The position numbers were made by a program, and so were the translations under genes. Shown one piece after another: positions 23,744 to 31,963 of a stretch of DNA of 64,000 nt. Under the pieces are notes generated by a model. The model was not told where the DNA came from, did no database searches, and worked only from the letters and a program-made list of their open reading frames with translations. The stretch lies in the NCBI GenBank assembly GCA_015277795.1, contig CP063848.1, positions 4,278,001 to 4,342,000 on the forward strand, given 5' to 3'. The first letter of the stretch is position 1. Every line of letters begins with the position of its first letter. This stretch comes from Massilia sp. UMI-21. Lineage in GTDB: Bacteria; Pseudomonadota; Gammaproteobacteria; Burkholderiales; Burkholderiaceae_D.

Positions 23744-24922
23744 TCATTCTTGCGCCTTTGCGCTGCTTGCTCCCGGCCCTTTATAAGCCGGATCGTTCGG
23801 GTCCATCTCCGCCGGCACCGCCAGCCTGGTCGGGCGATCCGGGTACTGGCCCTCGCCCTTCTTGAAGGAACGCAGCTGGTAGACGTAGGCCAGCACTTCC
23901 GCCACGGCCGAGAACAGCTTTTCCGGGATCTCTTCGTCGATGTCGGTGTGCTTGTAGAGCGCACGGGCCAGGGCCGGGGCTTCCAGCAGGGTCACCTTGT
24001 GTTCAAGGCCCAGTTCGCGGATCTTGGCCGCGACCTCGTCCACGCCCTTGGCCACCACCCGCGGCGCGCCCTTCTGGCCGTCGGTGTATTTCAGCGCCAC
24101 CGCATAGTGGGTCGGGTTGGTCACGATCACATCGGCAGTGGGCACATTCTGCATCATCCGGCCGCGCGCCATTTCGCGCTGCATCTGGCGAATCTTGCCC
24201 TTAATCTGAGGATTGCCGTCCGACTCCTTCGACTCCTGGATGACTTCCTGGCGCGTCATCTTCATCTTGTCGTGGTAGTGGTACAGCTGCCAGGGGCCGT
24301 CGATGGCCGCGATCACGCCCAGGGCGCCGGTAATGAACAGGAAGGCCTTGGCCACCATCTCGCCGACGTGGGCGCTGCCCGCGTTCAGCGGCTCGACCGC
24401 CAGGCCCAGCACCGCATCCTTCTGGCCCATGATGACCACCCAGGCCACGGCGCCCACCACCAGGGTCTTGGCGATGGCCTTCAGCAGTTCGATCAGGGCA
24501 TTGGTGGAAAACATGTTGCCGATGCCTTTCATCGGGTTCAGCTTCATGAAGTTCGGCATGAACGCCTTGGAAGACACGTTCCAGCCGCCGATCAGGAGCG
24601 GCGAGGCCAGCGCGACCAGCATGATCAGGCCCGCCAGCGGCAGGCAGGCGAGCAAGACCGACACCAGGTCGGTGGTGATGCGTTCGATCAGGATGTTGGG
24701 ATTGTAGACCTGGTCGCGGCTCAGCGACAGGCCGGACTGCAGCGCCCCCTCCAGCTTGCCGACCAGCGAACCGCCCGTCATCCACAAGCCGGCGCCGGCG
24801 GTCATCAGGACGGTGAAGGTGGCGATTTCGCGCGAACGGGGAACGTCGCCGTCCTCCCGGGCTTTCTCGAGCCTTCTGGGTGACGCTGGTTCTGTCCGTT
24901 CTGCGTCGCTGTCGTCCGCCAT
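23744..24922 (-). CDS. flhB: Flagellar type III export switch protein FlhB
   Basis: Substrate-specificity switch of the flagellar export apparatus. Four membrane helices (about 30-215) are followed by the cytoplasmic autocleavage domain with the conserved NPTH tetrapeptide (ADVIVTNPTHYAVALKY). The length of 392 residues is typical. AGGAAA precedes the ATG. The N-terminal MADDSDAERTEPASPRRLEKAR is the characteristic polar start of FlhB. It is first in a flhB-flhA pair. The upstream motif shared with flhF (24953-24977) is a candidate promoter element. Confidence 0.97.
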   Translation of the reverse strand: MADDSDAERTEPASPRRLEKAREDGDVPRSREIATFTVLMTAGAGLWMTGGSLVGKLEGALQSGLSLSRDQVYNPNILIERITTDLVSVLLACLPLAGLIMLVALASPLLIGGWNVSSKAFMPNFMKLNPMKGIGNMFSTNALIELLKAIAKTLVVGAVAWVVIMGQKDAVLGLAVEPLNAGSAHVGEMVAKAFLFITGALGVIAAIDGPWQLYHYHDKMKMTRQEVIQESKESDGNPQIKGKIRQMQREMARGRMMQNVPTADVIVTNPTHYAVALKYTDGQKGAPRVVAKGVDEVAAKIRELGLEHKVTLLEAPALARALYKHTDIDEEIPEKLFSAVAEVLAYVYQLRSFKKGEGQYPDRPTRLAVPAEMDPNDPAYKGPGASSAKAQE

Positions 24923-24952
24923 CTGCTTTCCTGTCGTGTCGTTCTTGACTAG

Positions 24953-24977
24953 TCCAAGTCAGCATTATCGGCGATAT
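24953..24977 (-). promoter_or_regulatory. Motif shared by flhB and flhF upstream regions
   Basis: Minus strand ATATCGCCGATAATGCTGAC, 41-53 bp upstream of the flhB start at its core. The GATAAT hexamer could be a -10. GCCGATAA within it equals the sigma-28 -10 consensus, but no TAAAGTTT lies 11 bp upstream. See the matching element at 19351-19375. Confidence 0.42.
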
Positions 24978-25154
24978 TGCCCTACGGCCATACTTTGAAT
25001 AAGGGGCGTAAAGCACCCTGTATTCACGGGCATGGCTACTGCCGGAAGAACCCAAGGTGCACCCTGGCAGGACATGCGCTGCGCATGAACTGTGGGCGGC
25101 ATCCCCGTCGACTGTGGCAATGCTGTGCCAGAATGTAACGATCAGTTCCTTTTT

Positions 25155-25185
25155 TTGATACAGGGAAATATTTTGGTAATATAAT
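25155..25185 (+). promoter_or_regulatory. Sigma-70 promoter of Ala/Gly-rich secreted gene
   Basis: TTGATA (25155-25160) and a perfect TATAAT (25180-25185), separated by 19 bp, preceded by a T-run. The spacing is 1-2 bp longer than optimal. It gives a leader of about 50 nt before the ATG at 25242. Confidence 0.6.
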
Positions 25186-25241
25186 GTGCTTGCAAATCTT
25201 GCACTGTGCACTTCTGTATTTTGAACAATCAAGGACCCATT

Positions 25242-25595
25242 ATGAAAAAGCTTATCGCCGCTGGCGCGATCCTGAGCCTGCTGTCGACCCAAGTGCTGGC
25301 CCAGACCACCGCGCCTGTCGCAGCAACCAACACCGCCGCAACCAGCACTGCTGGTAGCGCAGGTGCCACTGGTGCTGGTGCTGCTGGTGCTGGTGCTGGC
25401 GCTGCTGGTGCTGGCGTTGGTGCTGCTGGTGCTAGCGCTGCCGCTGCTGCTGGTGTCGGTGTTGCTGCTGGCTCCGCCGTGGCCGGCCTGTCGACCTCGG
25501 CCCTGATCGCCATCGGCGCTGCCGTCGCTGCAGCCGGCGTCGCAGCTTCGAACAACGATTCGAGCACCTCGCACTCGGCAACCACCCACCACTAA
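25242..25595 (+). CDS. Ala/Gly-rich repetitive secreted small protein
   Basis: A 117-residue protein. The start at 25242 (MKKLIAAGAILSLLSTQVLA) follows AAGGA and gives a clear signal peptide. The mature part is almost wholly Ala/Gly/Val/Ser, with a GAGAAGAG-type repeat (encoded by GCTGGTGCT-like trinucleotide-rich tandem DNA, about 25365-25450), a hydrophobic stretch (LIAIGAAVAAAGVAAS), and a Ser/Thr/His-rich tail (SNNDSSTSHSATTHH). It may be an exported hydrophobic surface or matrix component. It lies just before the polysaccharide locus and has a strong promoter and terminator. No catalytic domain; no family recognised with certainty. Confidence 0.72.
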   Translation: MKKLIAAGAILSLLSTQVLAQTTAPVAATNTAATSTAGSAGATGAGAAGAGAGAAGAGVGAAGASAAAAAGVGVAAGSAVAGLSTSALIAIGAAVAAAGVAASNNDSSTSHSATTHH

Positions 25596-25622
25596 TCGGG
25601 TGGACGCCAGTCGTCCAGTAGC

Positions 25623-25660
25623 AAAAAAAATGGCCGCTTCATCAGCGGCCATTTTTTTGC
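25623..25660. terminator. Bidirectional terminator
   Basis: AAAAAAAATGGCCGCT / AGCGGCCATTTTTTT stem-loop with T-runs on both strands, between the Ala/Gly-rich gene and the convergent YjbH-PAP2 gene. Confidence 0.9.
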
Positions 25661-25706
25661 TCCCCATCGGCGAGGAAGCAGTGACGCCGGGACGGCGCCA
25701 CTGCCA

Positions 25707-28556
25707 TCAGTAGGTGCCGCTCCAGGTGACGGCGAGCTGTTTCGAACCTGGTACGACGGCGAAGCTCGACCTTGAATCGTCCCGTTGCGCCTGCCACAGC
25801 CAGCTGCCGATCGCGTAGCCCACCACCCCACCGGCAACCACGTCCGATACCCAGTGCTTCCGGTCCGCCACACGGCCCAGGGAGCCGATCGCGGCCACAC
25901 CGTACAGCCACGGTGCATCGTATTCCTGCGCGAACGGCGTGACCGCGGCAAAGGCGACGGCTGCATGATTGGACGGGAACGACGCATCTGAGCGCTTGGC
26001 GCTGCGGCTGCTTGCGCCGAGCTCTTCTTCCGGGCGCGCGCGGCCGATCACCCGCTTGCTCACCATCGACACGCCGGCGGCGCCGGCAATCGACTGCAGC
26101 GAGATGATGCCCATGTTCTGCATGCGATTGTCACCGAAGGCGACAGCGGCGCCGGCCGCACCAGCCAGCACGACCGGCGTGGCCTTGCCAAGCTTGGCCC
26201 AGGCGTCGATCACACGATTGTCCTGACGGGGGCGAACCAAGCGGTCGACCGGCTTGTCGAGCGCGGCACCCGCCAGGATTGCGCCGCCGGCCAGCAAGGA
26301 ACCCTGCGCCCACTGCGGCAGGGTCGGCGTGGTCGACACGGCCTGCTCCAGGCGCCAGCGGAAGGCCGGCCAGGCACTTGGCAAGGGACGCACTGGCCGG
26401 GTGATGACGTCCAGATGCTGCTCGTCCTTGCGCTCTGCAAAGTTACCGAGACCGTCATAGGCAGACAGGTCACGGCGCGGATTCTCGAAGATGTCGTACA
26501 GGTCGCCCGGGCTGCCGACCATCTGGCCGACGTCGCGGGTCCATGGGGACAGCGCGAAGCCAGCGACCGCCTGGCTGTCGGACGGCAGCATGATATTCAA
26601 CGGAATGGACAGGAAGATGCCTTTGTCGTTGTAGGGGTCAGTCGGTGTACCTGGACTGGTAATGTCCTTGCCATTGGTTTTGGTGTACCAGGCGCCGACT
26701 TCGACGCCAGAGCGGAAGCGACGCTTGAATTCCAGGCGTACGCCTTCGTCCTTTGCAAGGAAGCGCCCTGCCCGGCCCGTGACCGTAATGTCGTAAGGCA
26801 GTTTGTAATGCAGCGCACCAAGGGCTGTCACCGTGCTGTAATCGCGTTTCCCCAGCCATCCCTTGAAGTCGCGTTGCTGGAGCGCGTCGACGGTCAAGTC
26901 GGCGGCCCAGCGTTTGTCTCGGGGCAGGTACAAAACCTGGCCGCCAGCGCCCCGGAACATCTCTTCATACAGCCCTGCCGAGGCGCGCGCGTACCAGTGC
27001 TCGTCCAGGGTCATGTACTTGTTGATCAGTGCCCGGTTCAGCTTGAAGCGGCTGCCACGCTTGTACTCGGCGATGTCGGTGCGAACGTGCGGCAAAACAC
27101 TATTGGAGGGTTGCGTCACACCTGAAACGTTCTCCAGCAAGTTCAGTTTGAAAGCACTGTTGAAATACAGGCCGTCCCCCAATCGCTTGTCATAGTTGGC
27201 CGCCACCGACGTCTCGTAGCGCAACGCCCCGCTCGGGTCGTTGAAGAAGAACGACACTTTCGGCACGAGCTTGAAACGGTTGGCTTCCCGGTCTTCGGAA
27301 CTGACCTGAACCATGTTGCCTTCATGTCCCACGCGCACACCGAGCGTCTCGCCCTCGTCGCGCATCGCGGTGAGCATCGCTCGCTGATCGTCACCAAGCT
27401 TGTCGCTGGGGTTGGAATAGCGAACCAGCACGGTTTGCAGGAAGGTCTCGCGATCGGTCAAGCCGGTCAGATAATCCGTCAGGCGCTGCAGATCGAAAAA
27501 CTCGTAAGTCGCCAGCGGTTGTTCAAGCCTGGTGTACGTGATGTGAAGCGACTTGGTGCCGGTTGGCGCAAACGCCAGTGCCGTGCGGCTCGCGCGCCCG
27601 ATTGCACGCCCGAGCTCGGAAATGCGATTATTGGTGAGTGTCAGGCGCAGCGTTGTGCCGTTCATCTCGACACGGACATGCTGGAAATTCTGCTTGACCA
27701 ACGCCTGCACGAGTTTGGTACCGTGACTGGTGTCCTGCTGCCACTCTTCGATACTCACCCGGGCAGGCGCGGACTTCGGCTGGAAGTAGGCCGGCTCGTA
27801 CAGCTTCGGGATGAACTCGCGCTCCGAGAACGGGAACGTGATGTAGGCGTTGGCACTGAAATGATCACGGTGCCGGGCAATTTGCGCGCCGAGCCAGCCC
27901 CAACGGTACTCTGCCGCAACGACAGGCCCTTTTTGCCGCTGCCCGGCGTCGGTGTCTGCCGCACGAAAATCCTTTCGATAGTCGTTGGCATCATATTCGG
28001 CAACGAGTGCCAGCCCAGGTACCGATAGTGGCGCCCAGCGAACACCTGCGAAGGCGCCCGATGGCCGCTTTCGGCCGAAGCCCAAACTGGCCTCGATGTT
28101 TCTTGCGGCACCAAAGGTCTTCGATGCCACCACATAGTGGCCGCGGAATAGCTCGGTGCCAAGCAGGTCGGTCGCGCCGACGGCAACGGCAGGCAGCCAA
28201 GTGGACTCCTTGACGAGCTGGAGCTTGGCATCGACGACCTTGTCCTTGTAGCGGCCGTACTCGCTGCCGTATTCACCTTCGTTACGGGTAAAACCAGGGA
28301 TACCCGAAATCGCAACATATCGACCGGTGACTTGCAGAAACGGCAGGGGCGTCACCGTTGCCCACATACTGCCGTAAGGGCTATCGTAACCGTAGCCGAA
28401 TGTAAAAGTCGAGTCAGCTTCGACTACAGCACTGGGCATGTTGACATACCCCGACTGGCCTTGCACAGTTGGGGTGGCAGCAGAAGCATTGGCGACAGTC
28501 AGCGCCAATATGCCGCAAAAGGACAACCTGATTGAGTGGCGGAATTCAACTAGCAA
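25707..28556 (-). CDS. YjbH-type outer-membrane protein fused to PAP2 phosphatase
   Basis: A 949-residue envelope protein. A signal peptide (FCGILALTVANASA) is followed by a YjbH/DUF940-like outer-membrane beta-barrel region (about 30-710; QSGYVNMPSAVVEADSTF, GVRWAPLSVPGLALVAEYD, long beta-rich stretches). The C-terminal part (about 745-935) is a PAP2-family phosphatase with KRVIGRARP, FPSNHAAV and GRVADRKHWVSDVVAG, matching the KX6RP, PSxH and RxxxxxHxxxD phosphatase motifs. YjbH is linked to exopolysaccharide export, and PAP2 enzymes recycle polyprenyl pyrophosphate, so the fusion suits this locus. The only in-frame start with a signal peptide is TTG at 28556, with a weak ribosome-binding site. 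Confidence 0.88.
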   Translation of the reverse strand: MLVEFRHSIRLSFCGILALTVANASAATPTVQGQSGYVNMPSAVVEADSTFTFGYGYDSPYGSMWATVTPLPFLQVTGRYVAISGIPGFTRNEGEYGSEYGRYKDKVVDAKLQLVKESTWLPAVAVGATDLLGTELFRGHYVVASKTFGAARNIEASLGFGRKRPSGAFAGVRWAPLSVPGLALVAEYDANDYRKDFRAADTDAGQRQKGPVVAAEYRWGWLGAQIARHRDHFSANAYITFPFSEREFIPKLYEPAYFQPKSAPARVSIEEWQQDTSHGTKLVQALVKQNFQHVRVEMNGTTLRLTLTNNRISELGRAIGRASRTALAFAPTGTKSLHITYTRLEQPLATYEFFDLQRLTDYLTGLTDRETFLQTVLVRYSNPSDKLGDDQRAMLTAMRDEGETLGVRVGHEGNMVQVSSEDREANRFKLVPKVSFFFNDPSGALRYETSVAANYDKRLGDGLYFNSAFKLNLLENVSGVTQPSNSVLPHVRTDIAEYKRGSRFKLNRALINKYMTLDEHWYARASAGLYEEMFRGAGGQVLYLPRDKRWAADLTVDALQQRDFKGWLGKRDYSTVTALGALHYKLPYDITVTGRAGRFLAKDEGVRLEFKRRFRSGVEVGAWYTKTNGKDITSPGTPTDPYNDKGIFLSIPLNIMLPSDSQAVAGFALSPWTRDVGQMVGSPGDLYDIFENPRRDLSAYDGLGNFAERKDEQHLDVITRPVRPLPSAWPAFRWRLEQAVSTTPTLPQWAQGSLLAGGAILAGAALDKPVDRLVRPRQDNRVIDAWAKLGKATPVVLAGAAGAAVAFGDNRMQNMGIISLQSIAGAAGVSMVSKRVIGRARPEEELGASSRSAKRSDASFPSNHAAVAFAAVTPFAQEYDAPWLYGVAAIGSLGRVADRKHWVSDVVAGGVVGYAIGSWLWQAQRDDSRSSFAVVPGSKQLAVTWSGTY

Positions 28557-28581
28557 TTAGAACGGCCCGGAATGTGAGTCG

Positions 28582-28612
28582 AAAGCAAAAGCCGGTGAGC
28601 GAGCCCACCGGC
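28582..28612 (-). terminator. Terminator after PglA-like gene
   Basis: Minus-strand GCCGGTG-GGCTCGCT-CACCGGC followed by TTTTGCTTT. It separates the glycosyltransferase at 28657 from the YjbH-PAP2 gene, implying the latter has its own promoter or is reached by readthrough. Confidence 0.75.
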
Positions 28613-28656
28613 CTGGTGTGGTGTGACGTCTTCTGAAAACGGTTGCAGGAACACGC

Positions 28657-29829
28657 TCAGGAGTTCATCTGTTCGGGCACGTAATCTGCCAGGTCGGACT
28701 GCACCGGAAACGGCCTAGCGACAGCATTGAGTGCCTTCAGATACTTTTGAATGACAATCTGTTCATCGAATTTTTCTTCGACCATGCACCGTCCAGCTGC
28801 ACCCATCGCCGCTCTTTCTTCTAGCGACAACGCAATCATTGCAAGCATCTTTTCTGCAAGCGCTGCTGGCGACTTCACCTCACACAGCATCCCTGTCAGC
28901 TTGTCTTCCACAGCGTCGCGGCAGCCTACTACATCGGTCGCAATAACCGGCCGGGCCATTGCTGCAGCCTCCAGCAGAGAGCGAGGAACGCCTTCACGAT
29001 ACGATGGCAACACGACACAATCGGATGCCGAAAGGTAAGGCCGGACATCATCGGTTTTACCGTGATAGATCACAATGCCTTCGGCCTCCCATGCCGCCAT
29101 CGTGGCGGCGGGAACACCATTCGGATTGTTCCTGCCATCCGCACCTAGCAGGTGGAACTCAACAGCGGGATTCTGCCGGCGAACGAGACGCGCGGCTTCG
29201 GCAAACTCCTCGATACCTTTGTCCTTCAACATCCGAGCCACAAGAAGGAACTTGAATGGACGTTGCGCCGATATGTCGATCGGCTCTGGCACGTACTGAT
29301 CGAGGTTCAGTCCGGAACCTGGCAACAACCCAGTCGAAGCCTGTTGCACGAGACCGGATTCGGTAAATAAGGCCAGGTCGTCGGCGTTCTGGAAGAATAC
29401 CTTGTGCGACCGCTTCAAAGCGGTTTTATACAACGTTCTCACAATCTTGGTGACGATGCTGTCACGAATGAAAGTCGCGCCAAGTCCAGCAATATTGTTG
29501 ATGACCGGGATGCCCAAGGCATGCGCAGCGAGCGATCCATAAACGTTCGGCTTGACAGTATAACCAAGGAAGGCATGGGGACGCAGCGTGCGCAGCACAG
29601 AGTAGTACCTTGCGAGTAGCAACAGGTCACGCCCTGGATGGGTACCGTTGTTGTCCATCGGAAGATCAACTACCGTGCAACCGAGCTCTTCAAGCCGCTG
29701 CGAGTACTGGTCATGAGGTGCAAGCGCAATGACTTCATATCCCGCACTAATCAGCGCCTGGATGAGGCCAGCACGAAAATTGTAGATATTCCAGGCAGTG
29801 TTGATCGAGATGACAATCTTGCGCTTCAT
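28657..29829 (-). CDS. GT4-fold glycosyltransferase (PglA-like)
   Basis: Predicted cytosolic retaining glycosyltransferase of family 1/4 (GT-B fold) that adds a sugar to the lipid-linked EPS intermediate. The start at 29829 (MKRKIVISINTAWNIYNFR) fits the family N-terminus; the 41-residue extension does not. Visible features: the GYEVIALAPHDQYSQRLEEL Rossmann start, GYTVKPNVYGSLAAHALG, GSGLNLDQY, and the C-terminal donor-binding motif (LPSYREGVPRSLLEAAAMA with the EGVPRSLLEA consensus, then VIATDVVGCRDAV). About 390 residues. It resembles PglA-like GalNAc transferases by eye. A bidirectional terminator lies between this gene and asnB, so it may be transcribed apart from the main cluster. Confidence 0.85.
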   Translation of the reverse strand: MKRKIVISINTAWNIYNFRAGLIQALISAGYEVIALAPHDQYSQRLEELGCTVVDLPMDNNGTHPGRDLLLLARYYSVLRTLRPHAFLGYTVKPNVYGSLAAHALGIPVINNIAGLGATFIRDSIVTKIVRTLYKTALKRSHKVFFQNADDLALFTESGLVQQASTGLLPGSGLNLDQYVPEPIDISAQRPFKFLLVARMLKDKGIEEFAEAARLVRRQNPAVEFHLLGADGRNNPNGVPAATMAAWEAEGIVIYHGKTDDVRPYLSASDCVVLPSYREGVPRSLLEAAAMARPVIATDVVGCRDAVEDKLTGMLCEVKSPAALAEKMLAMIALSLEERAAMGAAGRCMVEEKFDEQIVIQKYLKALNAVARPFPVQSDLADYVPEQMNS

Positions 29830-29881
29830 TTTTCTTACCGCTAGACGAGTTACAGCAGAGGTTGCTTGATGGGTACACACA

Positions 29882-29914
29882 TAAAAATCCGCGCCATATG
29901 GGCGCGGATCGTTT
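29882..29914. terminator. Bidirectional terminator inside the EPS cluster
   Basis: ATCCGCGCC (29887-29895) and GGCGCGGAT (29901-29909) form a 9-bp stem with loop ATATG, flanked by AAAAA and TTTTT. Minus-strand transcripts from asnB would meet it before the next glycosyltransferase. Confidence 0.88.
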
Positions 29915-29983
29915 TTCCTGCGGACAACAGGATAGCGCAACAGCGACTTCAACGCTAATACTTAGTCGGCAGACTGTTGCAAA

Positions 29984-31951
29984 TCAACGGTTCTCTTCGT
30001 ACCAGATTTGGAACATCAGTACGTTCCACAACTGATGCTCCCAGTTACGCTGGCCACTTACGTGCTCGGTCCATTTCTGGCGAATCTGCGCTGGATGGAA
30101 GAAACCCTCTTCGCGAAGACGCGTCTCGTCGAGCAAAGCCTCAGCCCAAGCGCGAAGCGGACCACGCAACCACGCTCCGATCGGAACGCCGAAGCCCATC
30201 TTTGGACGCTCGATCAGGTGCTTTGGAACATGGCGATACAAGACTTCCCGCAAGACCCATTTGCTCTTGCCGTCACGCAGCTTCAACGTTTGTGGCAGGC
30301 GCCAAGCGAATTCCACCACGCGGTGATCGAGGAAGGGCACCCGGGTTTCAAGTGACACGCCCATCGCGGCACGGTCCACCTTGCACAGGATGTCATCCGG
30401 AAGGTATGTGAGCATGTCCATTGCCATCATGCGCGGCACGCCCGACAGTGTCTTCATGGACGGCGGATTTCCATCCAACAGCGTCGGAAGCGCTTGCGCG
30501 CCGACTACCACAGAGCCGGGGTCGCGCCAGTGTGACACGAGGTTCAAATACAGCTCATCAATCGTCTTGCTGGAGAGGACGGCCGCCCCCTTGTGGATTT
30601 TATCGCCGAGATTGGCATAGCGCGGCGCACCGCCACTGATGCGCCGAACACTGCCAGCAAGCTTGTTCCAGGTGGCGGGCGACAGGGCCGTGAGTGAGCG
30701 CGCCGCTACCCTACGCAGAGGAACCGGTGCCGCAGCAATATTGCTCCACATATTCGCAGTCATCTGGTACCGGTTATAACCACAGAACAGCTCGTCGCCT
30801 GCATCGCCGGACAGCGAGACAGTCACGTTTTTCCGCGCCAGCTGGGACACCAGAAAAGTAGGGATTTGCGAAGAGTCGGCGAACGGCTCGTCGTACAGCT
30901 GCGGCAGGCGTGGAATGACCGCCATGGCCTGCTCGGCCGTCACATACAGCTCAGTGTGATCGGTGCCAAGATGAGCAGCCACGCTCTTGGCATGCTCCGC
31001 TTCATTGAACTCGTCTTCATGGAAGCCGATGGAAAACGTCTTGACCGGGCGTTCGGACTGGGCCTGCATCAAGGCGACCACAGTCGACGAATCGACACCG
31101 CCCGACAGGAAGGCGCCGAGCGGCACATCCGCCATCATTTGCTGCCCGATTGCGTCCTTGAGCAAAGCTTCAAGTGCGTCGACAGCCTGTTCGGGAGTCC
31201 CGGAAAATGGCTCACGCACGCCTGCCTCGGCTACCGCTGCAGCCGACCAGTAGGTCGACACCTTAGGGATAGGCTCGGAAAGCGAAACCGTCAGCAAGCT
31301 ACCTGGCGAAAGTTTCGCGATACCCTCATAAATCGAGTAGGGAGCAGGAATATAGTTGTGCCGCAGCTGCAGCGCCAGCGCACCACGGTCGATCCGGTTC
31401 TCGAATGCAGGGTGGGCGCGTAAGGCCTTCAGTTCGGAGCCGAACAGGAAAGTTGCATTCCCGCCCTTTCCTTGCCAACCGTAATACAGAGGTTTTTCGC
31501 CAAGGCGGTCACGGCCCAGGACCAGAACGTTCTGCTCGCGATCCCATATGGCGAATGCGAACATGCCGATAGCGCGCTTGGCTGTCCCTTCGACGCCCCA
31601 CGCATCGAATCCGGCCAGCAGGGTTTCGGTATCGGAGTGGCCGCGCCATGCAGGAGCCTTGCCGCTGCGCTGCAGTTCATCGCGAAGCAACATGTGGTTA
31701 TAGATCTCGCCATTAAACGCCATTACATAGCGTCCCGATGCCGACGGCATTGGTTGGTGTCCGGCGGGAGAGAGGTCGACGATTGCCAGGCGTCGGTGGC
31801 CAAGGCCGATCTGCCGTTCAGGGTCGCTCCAGGAGCCGGCGTCGTCAGGCCCTCGTGTCACGATCGTGTCCGTCATGCGCTTGAGCATGACTTGATCGCC
31901 TACCGCCCCGCCATTGCCATTACCGCCAAAAAAACCTACAAATCCACACAT
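29984..31951 (-). CDS. asnB: AsnB-type glutamine amidotransferase (EPS-associated)
   Basis: Class II glutamine-dependent amidotransferase with an asparagine-synthetase-like ATP domain. The N-terminal MCGFVGFF supplies the catalytic Cys2. RRLAIVDLSPAGHQP and MAFNGEIYNH complete the glutaminase pocket. The synthetase domain has the P-loop SGGVDSS (PLGAFLSGGVDSSTVVAL) and VSLSGDAGDELFCGYNRY. The length of 655 residues fits the family. Family members in polysaccharide loci (WbpS-like) amidate uronic acids. With UDP-GalNAc dehydrogenase and epimerase genes in the same cluster, amidation of GalNAcA to its uronamide is the most likely role (inference). It is 12 bp downstream of a glycosyltransferase. 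Confidence 0.9.
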   Translation of the reverse strand: MCGFVGFFGGNGNGGAVGDQVMLKRMTDTIVTRGPDDAGSWSDPERQIGLGHRRLAIVDLSPAGHQPMPSASGRYVMAFNGEIYNHMLLRDELQRSGKAPAWRGHSDTETLLAGFDAWGVEGTAKRAIGMFAFAIWDREQNVLVLGRDRLGEKPLYYGWQGKGGNATFLFGSELKALRAHPAFENRIDRGALALQLRHNYIPAPYSIYEGIAKLSPGSLLTVSLSEPIPKVSTYWSAAAVAEAGVREPFSGTPEQAVDALEALLKDAIGQQMMADVPLGAFLSGGVDSSTVVALMQAQSERPVKTFSIGFHEDEFNEAEHAKSVAAHLGTDHTELYVTAEQAMAVIPRLPQLYDEPFADSSQIPTFLVSQLARKNVTVSLSGDAGDELFCGYNRYQMTANMWSNIAAAPVPLRRVAARSLTALSPATWNKLAGSVRRISGGAPRYANLGDKIHKGAAVLSSKTIDELYLNLVSHWRDPGSVVVGAQALPTLLDGNPPSMKTLSGVPRMMAMDMLTYLPDDILCKVDRAAMGVSLETRVPFLDHRVVEFAWRLPQTLKLRDGKSKWVLREVLYRHVPKHLIERPKMGFGVPIGAWLRGPLRAWAEALLDETRLREEGFFHPAQIRQKWTEHVSGQRNWEHQLWNVLMFQIWYEENR

Positions 31952-31963
31952 GCGCTGTCCGCT

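Larger units (their letters stand above)
24923..25241. other. Divergent intergenic region, flhB / Ala-Gly gene
   Basis: 319 bp without a gene. It holds the flhB upstream motif on the left and an AT-rich promoter for the plus-strand gene on the right. In between are two modest inverted repeats (such as GGACATGCGCTGCGCATG) without a clear role. Confidence 0.6.

Noticed and set aside
24965..24972. GCCGATAA upstream of flhB, equal to the sigma-28 -10
   Set aside because: No TAAA-type -35 at 11 bp spacing; and flhB is normally an early gene. Kept only as part of a motif shared with flhF.
24201..25667. A 488-codon minus-strand frame rich in Ser/Thr repeats
   Set aside because: It runs antisense to the Ala/Gly-rich secreted gene and out of frame through flhB; the repeats mirror the coding DNA on the other strand.
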